A stretch of 64,000 nt of DNA from Solibacteraceae bacterium (lineage in GTDB: Bacteria; Acidobacteriota; Terriglobia; Bryobacterales; Bryobacteraceae): contig JAJPJX010000099.1 of assembly GCA_021324015.1 (NCBI GenBank), forward strand, positions 1 to 64,000. Reading direction: 5' to 3'. Shown piece after piece: positions 15,907 to 23,955 of the stretch. How positions within the stretch are numbered: position 1 is the stretch's first letter; each line of letters begins with the position of its first letter. Below the pieces are notes generated by a model that was not told the origin of the DNA, did no database searches, and saw nothing but the letters and a program-made list of their open reading frames with translations. Position numbers and translations under genes: made by a program.

Positions 15907-17446
15907 GCTAGTGGCGGCAAGACCCGGCTCCCGGGGGGCGGCCCTCGTCTTGTTTACGGCCATGCTGCCAACCGTGCTGCTGCCCATGGTGGGTCTGGCC
16001 ATCGACGGTACCATGCTGTTCATCGTGAAAGCCAAACTCTCGGCCGCCGTGGATGGAGGCGCGATTGCAGCGGCGCGCTCGCTGAGTGCAGGGATGAGCT
16101 TCGCGGCACAGAAGGATGCCGCCACCAAGACGGCCGACGAGTTTGTGCGCGCCAACTTTCCGGACGGATTCTGGGGCTCGCACGACCTGGTATACGATCC
16201 GCCAATCGATGTGGAAGAGGACACGCAGTCATCGATCAAGCGGCGCACGGTGGAAATCAATGCGACCGTGACCGTTCCGCTGCTGTTCATGCGGATCCTC
16301 GGGAAGCAATCGAGCACCGTGCGGGCCTATGGCAAAGCGGCCCGCCGGGATGTGCGGATGGTGCTGGTGCTGGACCGCTCTTCCTCGATGTCCGGCGTGA
16401 TCGGCAGCCTGAAGTCCGCGGCGACGGATTTCGTGAACCGGTTCGCGGAGGGACGAGACCAGGTGGGGCTGGTGGTTTTCGGAGGCAGCGCGATCGTGGC
16501 TTTTCCGCCACGCAATCCCAACAACCCGGCGGCCGGCACTGGCCCGGCGGACAATTTCAAGAGCGCCAGTCCGAGCATCCCCACGCTGATCAACGCCATT
16601 AACTCCGGCTCGAATACGGGCATGGCTGAAGCGCTATGGCTGGCCTACCAGGAGCTGAAAAAGAACCCGCTGGACGGCGCCCTGAACCTGATCGTGCTGT
16701 TTACGGACGGGTTGCCCAACGGCGTCACGGCGTATTTCAACGACACGGTTCCCGCCAACAACGTGGTCAAAGGGACCAGCACGTGCACATACAAACAGGC
16801 GGCCACCGATCCGATCACCAAGGCGGTCATCCCGAATACCATGATGATCGGCTTCATTTCGCAGCAATCGGGTTTCGCGCAGACCGGCACGGTCTCCGGC
16901 GTCTACCAACTCATGAACACCACCCAGGATGCGAGCCACCCGACTGTCACGTCCTGGATGTCTTCGGCGCAGGAAAACACGATTCCCACTCCAGCCAGCC
17001 AGAGCTGCGCGTACTACAGCAACAAGAACAACATGCCTCAGGACATGAAAGCCATCCCATCGGTGGATAACTATGGCAACCGCACCGACGGCACGACCTA
17101 CCTGCAATCGAATATGTACAAGACCCAGGGGGTCGTGCTGAACCTGACCAAAGTGAACTCTCCGTATCAGATCGGGCTGGCCTCCTGGAACGCTACCGAC
17201 GACGCGGCGCGGCGCATTCGGGCCGATGCCACGCTGACCCCGGTGATCTACACCATCGGGTACAACGGCGGGAGCGAAAAGCCGGATGCGGTGCTGATGA
17301 AACGCATCTCGAATGTCGACGATCCCGACAACACCGCCTACGACCCGGGCAAGCCATCCGGGCTGTACGTGATGGCGCCTACGACGGGGCAGCTCGCGGC
17401 GGCTTTCGGAACGGTGGCATCCGAGATTCTGCGGCTCACCAACTAG
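15893..17446 (+). CDS. TadG-like protein with von Willebrand factor A domain
   Basis: 517 residues. The N-terminal Tad segment (SRGAALVLFTAMLPTVLLPM, about 13-35) is followed by VKAKLSAAVDGGAIAAARSL, the TadG/TadE 'LQNAADAAALAAA'-like helix. A VWA domain begins near residue 155. The MIDAS motif is intact, D161-R-S163-S-S165 (VLVLDRSSSMSG), with a downstream LFTDGLPNG for the third MIDAS segment. Residues 280-420 hold an insertion with four Cys (STCTYKQAA, SQSCAYYS), probably disulfide bonded. The C-terminus ends in a LAAAFGTVASEILRLTN helix. VWA domains bind protein ligands through a divalent metal, so this may be an adhesive or assembly tip of a Tad-like envelope structure. It closes the three-gene cluster. 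Confidence 0.87.
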   Translation: MLCFKLVAARPGSRGAALVLFTAMLPTVLLPMVGLAIDGTMLFIVKAKLSAAVDGGAIAAARSLSAGMSFAAQKDAATKTADEFVRANFPDGFWGSHDLVYDPPIDVEEDTQSSIKRRTVEINATVTVPLLFMRILGKQSSTVRAYGKAARRDVRMVLVLDRSSSMSGVIGSLKSAATDFVNRFAEGRDQVGLVVFGGSAIVAFPPRNPNNPAAGTGPADNFKSASPSIPTLINAINSGSNTGMAEALWLAYQELKKNPLDGALNLIVLFTDGLPNGVTAYFNDTVPANNVVKGTSTCTYKQAATDPITKAVIPNTMMIGFISQQSGFAQTGTVSGVYQLMNTTQDASHPTVTSWMSSAQENTIPTPASQSCAYYSNKNNMPQDMKAIPSVDNYGNRTDGTTYLQSNMYKTQGVVLNLTKVNSPYQIGLASWNATDDAARRIRADATLTPVIYTIGYNGGSEKPDAVLMKRISNVDDPDNTAYDPGKPSGLYVMAPTTGQLAAAFGTVASEILRLTN

Positions 17447-17479
17447 TGTTCAGGTCCATTCCGCGCGGATAGAACTTTT

Positions 17480-18718
17480 CTAGACCGAATAGCTCCTCCC
17501 CCGGTGCAGGCCCAGTAGGATTTGCACCAGGCGGTGGGCAATCAATTCGTGCAGGGTCAAGAGCTCCCGGTTGGATGCGGCCACCGCCTCGGCATCCCGC
17601 GTATCCACCGGCCCACCCCCGGCTTTCAGGGCTTCGGTGGCCTCGTGGATAATGGGGTCGGCCAGGACCTCTCCGGCCATTTCCCAGAGCGTGATGAAGC
17701 GGTCCACCGCGGAGGGGAAACTGACCGCGAATACGCCGTAGTTGCTGGTGGTGCGCGGGGGCTTGTAGTCCAGGTTGAACGGCCCGTTGTAGCCGTGGCT
17801 GCGCAACAGCACCAGCACATTGAGCCAGTCCAGGGGATTCACCAGCCCGACGGCGATGTCCACGTCGTGCTTGAGGCGATAGCCGTCGTTGATATCGAAG
17901 TGCCAGAGCTTGCCGCAGACCAGGGCCCGCGCCAGGGCCGCGCGCGGCGCGGAGCCCCACATCAGCTCGTGCAGATATTCGGGATTCAGTCCCACCATCT
18001 CCGGGTGCGTAAGCAGTCCGGAAGAGATGAAGGCCAGCATGGCGTCGCTGGTGGGCAGCAGAATCTCCGCCTGCGGCTCGAAGGGCTTGGCCTCCAGACA
18101 GTGCTTCAGCGTGGGCCGGCCCTTCTTGGCGGCGACCTCGATATCCCGCTCGCAGGCGGCGTTCAACGCGGCGGCATACCACTGCAACGTCTCGGTCTCG
18201 TCGATCGCACCCTGCACGTAGTATCCCAGCGAGCCTGGCCAGTAGACCGCGTATTGCGCACCCAGCTCATGCCCGATTTCCACGGTATTCCGCACGCGGA
18301 AAGCGGCGTAATCGCGCACGCTCGCCGACTCGGCGGCGGGGCTGGCGGCCCACACGGCGTGGTAGAACGTCTCGGTGGTCACCATGGAGCACCGGAGGCC
18401 GTTCTCATCCAGCGCCTGGCGAATGCGCGCCACGATCTCGCCTTGCTGGTCGGTACCCAGCGCGGAGGTGGGGATCACGTCGGTATCGTGCGTGGTCCAG
18501 TAGCCGATGCCGATCTCCGCGTACCGGCGGATGACTTCCTCGAACCCGACGGGCTCGCGGGTGGGGGCGTGGAACAACGCCTGACCCTGGTAGGCGGCCG
18601 CCCACTGCGGGCCGCTGATGAAGTACTTGCGCCGCGCCTGAGGGCTGTGCGCGCCGCCGCAGGCCTGCATGAGGCGGGCCACCAGCGCCTGTTGCTGTCT
18701 CGGGGGGACTGGGTTCAT
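17480..18718 (-). CDS. Xylose-isomerase-family protein
   Basis: 412 residues from ATG 18718 (MNPVPPRQ), with GGAG upstream. It follows the XylA TIM-barrel order: WTTHDTDVIP (catalytic His region, like HDxDVAP of XylA), LEAKPFEPQAEILLPT (metal-binding Glu), HPEMVGLNPEYLHELM, then HFDINDGYRLKHDVDIAVG (two metal Asp positions). The fold is thus XylA-like with metal ligands apparently kept, though overall it differs enough from canonical XylA that the substrate may be another aldose or an inosose-type sugar. It would act in the cytoplasm, with no signal peptide. No xylulokinase is adjacent. It diverges from serB. It may act with the xylose, fucose or inositol-type oxidoreductases elsewhere in the window. 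Confidence 0.8.
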   Translation of the reverse strand: MNPVPPRQQQALVARLMQACGGAHSPQARRKYFISGPQWAAAYQGQALFHAPTREPVGFEEVIRRYAEIGIGYWTTHDTDVIPTSALGTDQQGEIVARIRQALDENGLRCSMVTTETFYHAVWAASPAAESASVRDYAAFRVRNTVEIGHELGAQYAVYWPGSLGYYVQGAIDETETLQWYAAALNAACERDIEVAAKKGRPTLKHCLEAKPFEPQAEILLPTSDAMLAFISSGLLTHPEMVGLNPEYLHELMWGSAPRAALARALVCGKLWHFDINDGYRLKHDVDIAVGLVNPLDWLNVLVLLRSHGYNGPFNLDYKPPRTTSNYGVFAVSFPSAVDRFITLWEMAGEVLADPIIHEATEALKAGGGPVDTRDAEAVAASNRELLTLHELIAHRLVQILLGLHRGRSYSV

Positions 18719-18779
18719 AGGCTGGTTTCTCCGAAGAGCCATCATAGTTCACGTCGCGCGGCGGCGGCGCGGCTCCCGC

Positions 18780-18785
18780 TACACT
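18780..18785 (+). promoter_or_regulatory. Start-proximal -10 box of serB
   Basis: TACACT is followed by GGGAGCAGA and the ATG at 18795 (9 nt). The GGGAG may serve as ribosome-binding site if transcription starts early, otherwise the mRNA is nearly leaderless. Confidence 0.35.
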
Positions 18786-18794
18786 GGGAGCAGA

Positions 18795-20027
18795 ATGTTC
18801 TCGCCCCAGGAACCGGGAGTTCTTCTCATCCACATCACCGGCCAGGACCGGATCGGTGTCACGCACGCGCTCACTGAAATCCTGGCCCGCTCCGAGGTCC
18901 GTATTCTGGACATCGGCCAGGCGGTGATTCACGACGCGCTGGCTTTGGGCTTGCTGGTGGAGTGGACCCCGGAGATGAAGGCCTCTCCCCTGCTCAGCGA
19001 TCTTTTGCTGAAGGCTCACGGGTTGGGCGTGCAGATTCGCTTCACGGAGGTCTCCGGCCAGGATTATCAGTCCTGGGTCGCCGGCCAGAGCAAGCTGCGC
19101 TTTCTGATCACCCTGCTCGGGCGCAGCATCACGGCCGCCCACCTGGCCGCCGTGAGCGGCGTGGTGTCCGGCGCGGGTTTGAACATCGACCGGATCGACC
19201 GCCTGTCGGCCCGGACCCCGTTGTGCCCGGCAGAAGCTCCCAGCCGCGTGTGCGTGGAACTGGCGGCCTCCGGCGAAGCCGCGCAGGAGGACGCTTTGCG
19301 CGCCGAGCTGCTGCGGCTGACCGAGGAACACGAGATCGATATCGCTTTCCAGCACGATAACGTCTACCGCCGCAGCAGGCGCCTGGTGGCGTTCGATATG
19401 GACTCCACGCTGATCCGGACCGAAGTCATCGATGAACTGGCCCAGATTGCCGGCGCCGGCGAGCAAGTCCGGAAGATCACGGAGTCCGCCATGCGCGGCG
19501 AGCTGGATTTTCCGGCCAGCTTTCGAAAACGCGTGTCCCTGTTGAGGGGCCTGCCCGTCTCCGCTCTCGACCAGGTGCGCGCGCGCGTTCCGCTGATGGA
19601 CGGCGCCGAACGCCTGATCACGACCTTGCGGCGCCTGGGATACAAAACCGCCATTCTCTCCGGGGGATTCACTTTCGTCGGCCGGGAACTGCAGCGGCGC
19701 CTGGGAATCGACTACCTGCACGCCAACGAACTGGAGATCCGCGGCGGGTTCGTCACCGGGGAGGTCCCGTCAGAGATCGTCGACGGGCCGCGCAAGGCCG
19801 CTTTGCTCCAGCGCATCGCCGCCTCCGAGAATCTCCGCCTTGAACAGGTAATCGCCGTGGGCGATGGCGCCAATGATCTGCCCATGCTGCGCATCGCCGG
19901 CCTGGGCATCGCGTTCCGCGCCAAACCCGTCGTGCGCCGGAGCGCCCGCCAGTCCATCTCTACGTTGGGGCTCGACGGCATCCTGTACCTGCTGGGCGTA
20001 CGCGACCGGGAAGCTGGCGTGTTTTGA
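18795..20027 (+). CDS. serB: Phosphoserine phosphatase with two ACT domains
   Basis: Last step of serine synthesis: dephosphorylates L-3-phosphoserine. 410 residues from the ATG giving MFSPQEPGVLLIHITGQDR. Two ACT domains come first (about 8-85 and 101-185; the GQDRIGVTHALTEIL and LLGRSITAAHLAAVSGVV helices), the arrangement seen in mycobacterial SerB2-type enzymes. The HAD domain follows: motif I DMDST (201-205), an FRKRVSLLRGLP cap segment, motif II in ILSGGFTF, motif III lysine in GPRKAALL, and motif IV GDGANDLPML near residue 356. The ACT domains probably sense serine or another amino acid. It diverges from the xylose-isomerase-like gene. Its stop codon lies inside the -35 region of the next gene's promoter. 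No serA or serC is nearby. Confidence 0.95.
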   Translation: MFSPQEPGVLLIHITGQDRIGVTHALTEILARSEVRILDIGQAVIHDALALGLLVEWTPEMKASPLLSDLLLKAHGLGVQIRFTEVSGQDYQSWVAGQSKLRFLITLLGRSITAAHLAAVSGVVSGAGLNIDRIDRLSARTPLCPAEAPSRVCVELAASGEAAQEDALRAELLRLTEEHEIDIAFQHDNVYRRSRRLVAFDMDSTLIRTEVIDELAQIAGAGEQVRKITESAMRGELDFPASFRKRVSLLRGLPVSALDQVRARVPLMDGAERLITTLRRLGYKTAILSGGFTFVGRELQRRLGIDYLHANELEIRGGFVTGEVPSEIVDGPRKAALLQRIAASENLRLEQVIAVGDGANDLPMLRIAGLGIAFRAKPVVRRSARQSISTLGLDGILYLLGVRDREAGVF

Positions 20028-20052
20028 CGGCTGTCCGGGCCTGCGCTATATT
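20024..20052 (+). promoter_or_regulatory. Sigma-70 promoter of the HpcH/HpaI aldolase gene
   Basis: TTGACG (20024-20029), a 17-bp spacer and TATATT (20047-20052). The -35 box overlaps the serB TGA stop (20025-20027). The predicted leader is about 54 nt. Confidence 0.65.
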
Positions 20053-20073
20053 CCTTTAAAGCTCCACCCAATC

Positions 20074-20094
20074 ACGGGGATCCACCGATCCCGT
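20074..20094 (+). promoter_or_regulatory. 5' leader hairpin before the aldolase ribosome-binding site
   Basis: ACGGG-G-ATC (20074-20082) pairs with GATCCCGT (20087-20094) with one bulged G and the loop CACC. It ends just before TTAAGGAGAAC, the strong Shine-Dalgarno of the gene at 20113. It may stabilise the mRNA or tune translation. Confidence 0.4.
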
Positions 20095-20112
20095 TCTTAA
20101 GGAGAACATCGA

Positions 20113-20958
20113 ATGAGTCACGCCACCCTCAGCGGGGCGGAATTTAAGAAGCAGTTGCGCGCGGGCGCGCCCAAGATGGGCCTGTTCATCAACTCGCACA
20201 GCCCGACGGTTGCCGAGCAGTTGGCTCACAGCGGCTACGACTGGCTGCTGATCGACACACAGCACGGCCCGATGGGCTACGAGAGGCTTTCGGCTATGCT
20301 GTGCGCGGTGTCGAGCGGCGGGGCCAAGTCCCTCGTGCGCGTGGCAGGCTTTCAGGACCGCGGCGGAATTCAGCAGGCCCTCGATCTGGGCGCGGACGGC
20401 GTGCTGGTACCGTACATCAACAGTGCCGAGGAGGCGCGCCAGGCAGTCAGTTGCGCCCGCTACCCCACCGCCGGCACGCGCTCGGTCTACTTCCCGCAGC
20501 GCAGCATGAACAAGGCCGGGCTGCTGGGCTACGCGGGCAAGGCGAACGAGAACATCATCGTGGCCCTGCAGGTGGAAACCGCTTCCTGTATCGAACACAT
20601 CGCCGAAATCGCGGCCGTGCCCGGCGTGGACATCCTGTTTCTGGGCCAGAACGACCTATGCATGTCAATGGGACTCTACGAAAAGTACGAGTTCCCGCAC
20701 ATGTACACGTCGCCCGAACTGGGAGAGGCGACCCGTGCTCTGGTGGAAGCCGCGCAAAAGAATCAGGTGATCCTCGGGCTGTTCCTGTTCGGCACGAGTC
20801 GCGTGGGCGAGTTCCTGGAGAAGGGCTTCACGTTCATCAGCATCGGCAACGACCTGCACCATGTCCTCACCCAGTCCACGGCTTACGTGCTGGATATGGA
20901 ACGCATCGCCAGGGAGAAGGGCAAGAGCTGGACTCGTCATCCCACGGCGCTGATATAA
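20113..20958 (+). CDS. HpcH/HpaI-family aldolase
   Basis: 281 residues. Class II pyruvate-dependent aldolase of the phosphoenolpyruvate-like TIM barrel. The family HGPMGYE motif (catalytic His region) comes after LLIDTQ. A substrate Arg is in SLVRVAGF, the flexible RYPTAGTRSVYFPQRS loop follows, and metal ligands are in QVETASCIEHIAEI (Glu) and DILFLGQNDLCMSMG (Asp). Members cleave 4-hydroxy-2-oxo acids into pyruvate and an aldehyde, in aromatic or sugar-acid catabolism. It has its own promoter, a leader hairpin and AAGGAG ribosome-binding site. The neighbouring amidase and enolase-superfamily enzymes (other strand) fit a sugar-acid pathway in which a dehydratase yields a 2-keto-3-deoxy acid for this aldolase; that link is inference. 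Confidence 0.9.
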   Translation: MSHATLSGAEFKKQLRAGAPKMGLFINSHSPTVAEQLAHSGYDWLLIDTQHGPMGYERLSAMLCAVSSGGAKSLVRVAGFQDRGGIQQALDLGADGVLVPYINSAEEARQAVSCARYPTAGTRSVYFPQRSMNKAGLLGYAGKANENIIVALQVETASCIEHIAEIAAVPGVDILFLGQNDLCMSMGLYEKYEFPHMYTSPELGEATRALVEAAQKNQVILGLFLFGTSRVGEFLEKGFTFISIGNDLHHVLTQSTAYVLDMERIAREKGKSWTRHPTALI

Positions 20959-21015
20959 GCCCGCGCCGCACTCAGGCGGATCAGGCGGCGATATACGGAC
21001 CTTCCGTGCGCCGGC

Positions 21016-22509
21016 TCATGCCGCCACCGCCGGCAGCCTGGCCGGCAGGCCGGCGGCCTGCTCGAAGGCGTGCCCCATCTGGAGCAATCCCCAGTCGTCG
21101 CGGTGGCGCGCCACAATCTGGATCCCCACCGGCAGTCCCTCGGGGGTGAACCCGCAAGGCACCGAAAGCGCCGGATTGGCGACCGTGGAGATGTAATAGC
21201 AGGATTTCATCCAGTCGATGTAGGTGGGCATCGCCACGCCCTCGATCTCGGTGACGTACGGTTGCCGGATATCGAACGGCGGCACCTGGCTCACGGGCAG
21301 CACGAAGAACTCGTAACGCTCGAAAAACTGGCGCACCTGCTGGTATAGCTCTGTCTGCCGCATGGCGGCGTGGCCGACCTCCAGGGCGGTCAGGCGGCGG
21401 CCGCGCTCCACCTCCCACAGGATCGTGTCCTTCACCAGTTCGCGATGCTGTTCGACCAACTCGGCCATCTGCAGCGTGAATGACCAGGCGCGCAAGGTCT
21501 TGAACGTCTCATCGGCCCCGTGGAAATCCGGTTCGGCCTCCTCCACCACGCAGCCCAGGGATTCGAAAACGCGCCTCTGCGCGTTCACCGCCTGCTGGAC
21601 GCGGGCGTCCACCGGCAAGCCTCCCAGGTCCTTCCACCAGGCGACGCGCACGCCTTTGAAGCTGCGCGCGAGCGGGCGGGCGAACCGGCTGCCCGGCTCG
21701 CTGATCGAGAGCGGCGCGCGCTCGTCCGGTCCCGCGATCGCGGAAAGGAAGAACGCCACGTCGGCCACGCTGCGGGCCATCGGACCTTCCACACTGAGCG
21801 GGAACCAGCCCATCATCACCGGCCACGCCGGCACGCGCCCGGGGGAGGGACGCAGGCCTACCACGTTGCAGAAGCTGGCCGGGTTCCGCAGGGAGCCGCC
21901 CATGTCGCTGCCGTCAGCCAGCGGCAACATGCGGCAGGCCAGCGCCACGGCCCCGCCGCCGGTGCTGCCGCCGCAGGTTTTGCTCAGATCATACGGGTTG
22001 TGGGTCGCGCCGAACACTTCGTTGAAAGTCTGCGACCCCGCGCCGAACTCCGGCGTGTTGGTCTTGCCGAGCACGATGGCGCCGGCGCGGCGGACGCGCT
22101 CCACCAGCAAGGAGTCTTCCTGCGGCACGAAATCCTTGTAGATGCGCGAGCCGAAAGTGGTGCGGATCCCCTTGGTGGGCTGCAGGTCTTTGTGGGCAAT
22201 CGGCAGGCCGTGCAGCGGGCCGGCGGCCTTCCCATGGGCCAGGGCTTCGTCGGCCTCGCGCGCCCGCGTCTCCGCCTGCTCCTCCACCAGCGTCACGATG
22301 GCGTTGACCTTCGGGTTGACTCGTTCGATCTGCTTCAGGTGGGCTGCCAGCGCTTCCCGCGCGGAAAGCTGCTTGGCGCGAATCCGCCGGGCCATCTCGG
22401 CCGCGCTCAGCAGGCAGATATCGGGGATCGCGTCGGCCGCCGAGGAGGCCGCCAGGCTCGCGCCGACCAGTTTGCCCGCCTCACGGCGGGTTAAGGGGCG
22501 ATTTTTCAT
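21016..22509 (-). CDS. Amidase-signature-family amidohydrolase, probably exported
   Basis: 497 residues from ATG 22509 (MKNRPLTRREAGKL); the upstream open frame is not family-like. Catalytic triad Ser-cisSer-Lys is complete: K107 (IAHKDLQ), cis-Ser182 in GGSTGGG (second Ser of the usual GGSSGG is Thr, which is not catalytic) and nucleophile Ser206 in DMGGSLRNP. The 24-residue spacing between the two serines equals that in FAAH-type amidases. An N-terminal TRREAGKLVGASLAASSA stretch looks like a weak Tat-type signal. It hydrolyses an amide bond of an unknown substrate; GatA is unlikely because there is no gatB/C and the N-terminus is exported. It lies 22 bp downstream of the enolase-superfamily gene and may be co-transcribed. 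Confidence 0.9.
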   Translation of the reverse strand: MKNRPLTRREAGKLVGASLAASSAADAIPDICLLSAAEMARRIRAKQLSAREALAAHLKQIERVNPKVNAIVTLVEEQAETRAREADEALAHGKAAGPLHGLPIAHKDLQPTKGIRTTFGSRIYKDFVPQEDSLLVERVRRAGAIVLGKTNTPEFGAGSQTFNEVFGATHNPYDLSKTCGGSTGGGAVALACRMLPLADGSDMGGSLRNPASFCNVVGLRPSPGRVPAWPVMMGWFPLSVEGPMARSVADVAFFLSAIAGPDERAPLSISEPGSRFARPLARSFKGVRVAWWKDLGGLPVDARVQQAVNAQRRVFESLGCVVEEAEPDFHGADETFKTLRAWSFTLQMAELVEQHRELVKDTILWEVERGRRLTALEVGHAAMRQTELYQQVRQFFERYEFFVLPVSQVPPFDIRQPYVTEIEGVAMPTYIDWMKSCYYISTVANPALSVPCGFTPEGLPVGIQIVARHRDDWGLLQMGHAFEQAAGLPARLPAVAA

Positions 22510-22531
22510 TCCTTGAGCATAGCCCGGTATG

Positions 22532-23767
22532 CTACTCCGGATATTGGGGATAGAAACTGCGGGCCGGTGAGTCGGGAATCCTGAATTGAGCGACGGCCTC
22601 CCGGTTGACGTCCAGGCCCAGACCCGGCGCCTGCGGCACATCCACGTAGCCATCCCGGATTGTGAAGAGCGTGGGAGTGTGGAGCACCTTCAGCGCGGGA
22701 CTCCACTGTTCCTCGGGCAGCAGCGGCGGCGTGATGAGAGCGAGTTCCTGCCACTCCGCCCCAATTGCCGCGCTGGCTTGCAGCCATCCCGCCAGCCGCA
22801 GGCCCATCGATCCGTGCAGGGTGACCGGCTTGTGAAAAGCGTCGGCCATGGCGGCAATCTTCTTGACCGTCAAGATCCCCCCGCAGATCACCACGTCCGG
22901 CTGCAGAATGTCGTAGGTCTCATGCACGAGGCACTCGCGGTACGCGTCCAGCCCTTGAAACCGCTCCCCGCCTGAGATCGGAATGTTCACTTCGCGCGCA
23001 AGCCGCGCCGGCGCAAAGAAATCATCGCGGGCGAACGGCTCTTCGAGCCACGCGACCTGGTGTTTCTCGAGTGCGCGGGCAACGCGGAGTGCCGCCGAAT
23101 AGCTCCACAATCCGGGCAGGTCCGCCGTGCGGTCGACCATGATCGCGAAATCGGGCCCCACCGCCGCACGGATTTCGCCGCAGGCGTCGGCGTCGGCGGC
23201 GGGATCGGGCCGCCAGGCGCGGATCTTCATTCCATGAAAGCCGGCCCTCTTGATCTTCAGCGCCATTTCCGCCTGGTCGCGGTAGGATACGTCCGATTGG
23301 TCCGCCTTCCCTCTCCACACGCACGTCAGGTAGACCTTCAGACGCGGGGTGGCGCCGCCGAGCAGGCGATGCACCGGTTGGCCGGCGATCTTGCCGATGG
23401 CGTCCCAGATGGCCTGCTCCACGGCTCCCCATTGGCCCAGACCCGCCCGGAGGTGCTGCTCGACGGCAAAAAGGTCTTTTCCCACCAGCGCCGGCCGGAT
23501 CACACGGTCCAGCAGGCGGTAATCCGTGCCCCGATCGAAGCAAAAGCCGCGGATACCCACATCCGTCTCGACTTCGTAGAACGTGTATCGCGCGTACTTC
23601 CCTATCGCGAGCTCTTCGCGCGGAATCGGGATCTCGATCGGGAAGATAGTGATGTTCCGGATCCGGACGGGCTTGGCCGCGGCGGCGGCGAGCCGGACGG
23701 ACTCGGTCAGGGCGTTCGCGGCGGTCCCCAGAGAGGCAACAAAGGTTCTTCTGGAAGAAGACGCCAT
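22532..23767 (-). CDS. Tat-exported enolase-superfamily enzyme (mandelate racemase/MLE group)
   Basis: 411 residues. N-terminus SSRRTFVASLGTAANAL is a Tat signal, unusual for this normally cytosolic family. The capping domain (about 35-160) is followed by a TIM-barrel with a Lys base in HGMKIRAW, and metal ligands in IMVDRTADL (Asp), VAWLEEPFAR (Glu) and PISGGERF (Glu). A His-containing strand near LHGSMGLRLAG is where the opposite-face base usually lies. Members abstract an alpha proton next to a carboxylate, giving racemases or sugar-acid dehydratases. It is in tandem with the amidase and diverges from the TonB-dependent receptor across a 188-bp regulatory gap, which suggests they handle the same imported compound. 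Confidence 0.88.
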   Translation of the reverse strand: MASSSRRTFVASLGTAANALTESVRLAAAAAKPVRIRNITIFPIEIPIPREELAIGKYARYTFYEVETDVGIRGFCFDRGTDYRLLDRVIRPALVGKDLFAVEQHLRAGLGQWGAVEQAIWDAIGKIAGQPVHRLLGGATPRLKVYLTCVWRGKADQSDVSYRDQAEMALKIKRAGFHGMKIRAWRPDPAADADACGEIRAAVGPDFAIMVDRTADLPGLWSYSAALRVARALEKHQVAWLEEPFARDDFFAPARLAREVNIPISGGERFQGLDAYRECLVHETYDILQPDVVICGGILTVKKIAAMADAFHKPVTLHGSMGLRLAGWLQASAAIGAEWQELALITPPLLPEEQWSPALKVLHTPTLFTIRDGYVDVPQAPGLGLDVNREAVAQFRIPDSPARSFYPQYPE

Positions 23768-23773
23768 GCGAAC

Positions 23774-23779
23774 ACTTTA
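23774..23779 (-). promoter_or_regulatory. Start-proximal TANNNT box of the enolase-superfamily gene
   Basis: TAAAGT is followed by 6 nt and the ATG at 23767 on the minus strand, with no Shine-Dalgarno. It fits a leaderless start. Confidence 0.35.
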
Positions 23780-23856
23780 TCGCGGCGGCGCGCCGCCGGT
23801 TTTCCCGCCAGTCGCACCCACCGGTTGGGAGGGTTTTCGAAAGTTCCCCATAAATA

Positions 23857-23889
23857 CTTGTAATTCCAAACAATTGCTTGTAATTCCAA
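23857..23889 (+). promoter_or_regulatory. Two phased 13-bp repeats upstream of the receptor promoter
   Basis: CTTGTAATTCCAA occurs at 23857-23869 and again, identically, at 23877-23889, exactly 20 bp apart (two helical turns). Each copy is itself nearly palindromic (TTG-TAATTC-CAA). The second ends 2 bp before the -35 box at 23892. This is the position expected for an activator, or for a repressor that excludes polymerase. Confidence 0.6.
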
Positions 23890-23891
23890 GC

Positions 23892-23920
23892 TTGACTTCA
23901 CCGTGGAGCGTACATATACT
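23892..23920 (+). promoter_or_regulatory. Sigma-70 promoter of the TonB-dependent receptor
   Basis: TTGACT (23892-23897), a 17-bp spacer and TATACT (23915-23920). Predicted transcription start is near 23927, leaving a short leader with AGGAGGGAG before the TTG start codon at 23956. Confidence 0.7.
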
Positions 23921-23955
23921 ACACCCAATCTGCGAGCTTTCGAGTAGGAGGGAGC

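Noticed and set aside
17447-17479. TAGAA-CTT-TTCTA inverted repeat between convergent genes as a terminator
   Set aside because: The 5-bp A/T-rich stem is too weak and has no T-run in the right place.
17522-18877. 451-codon plus-strand frame opposite the xylose-isomerase-like gene
   Set aside because: No domain, low-complexity His/Gly/Val-rich text; the minus-strand frame has XylA motifs.
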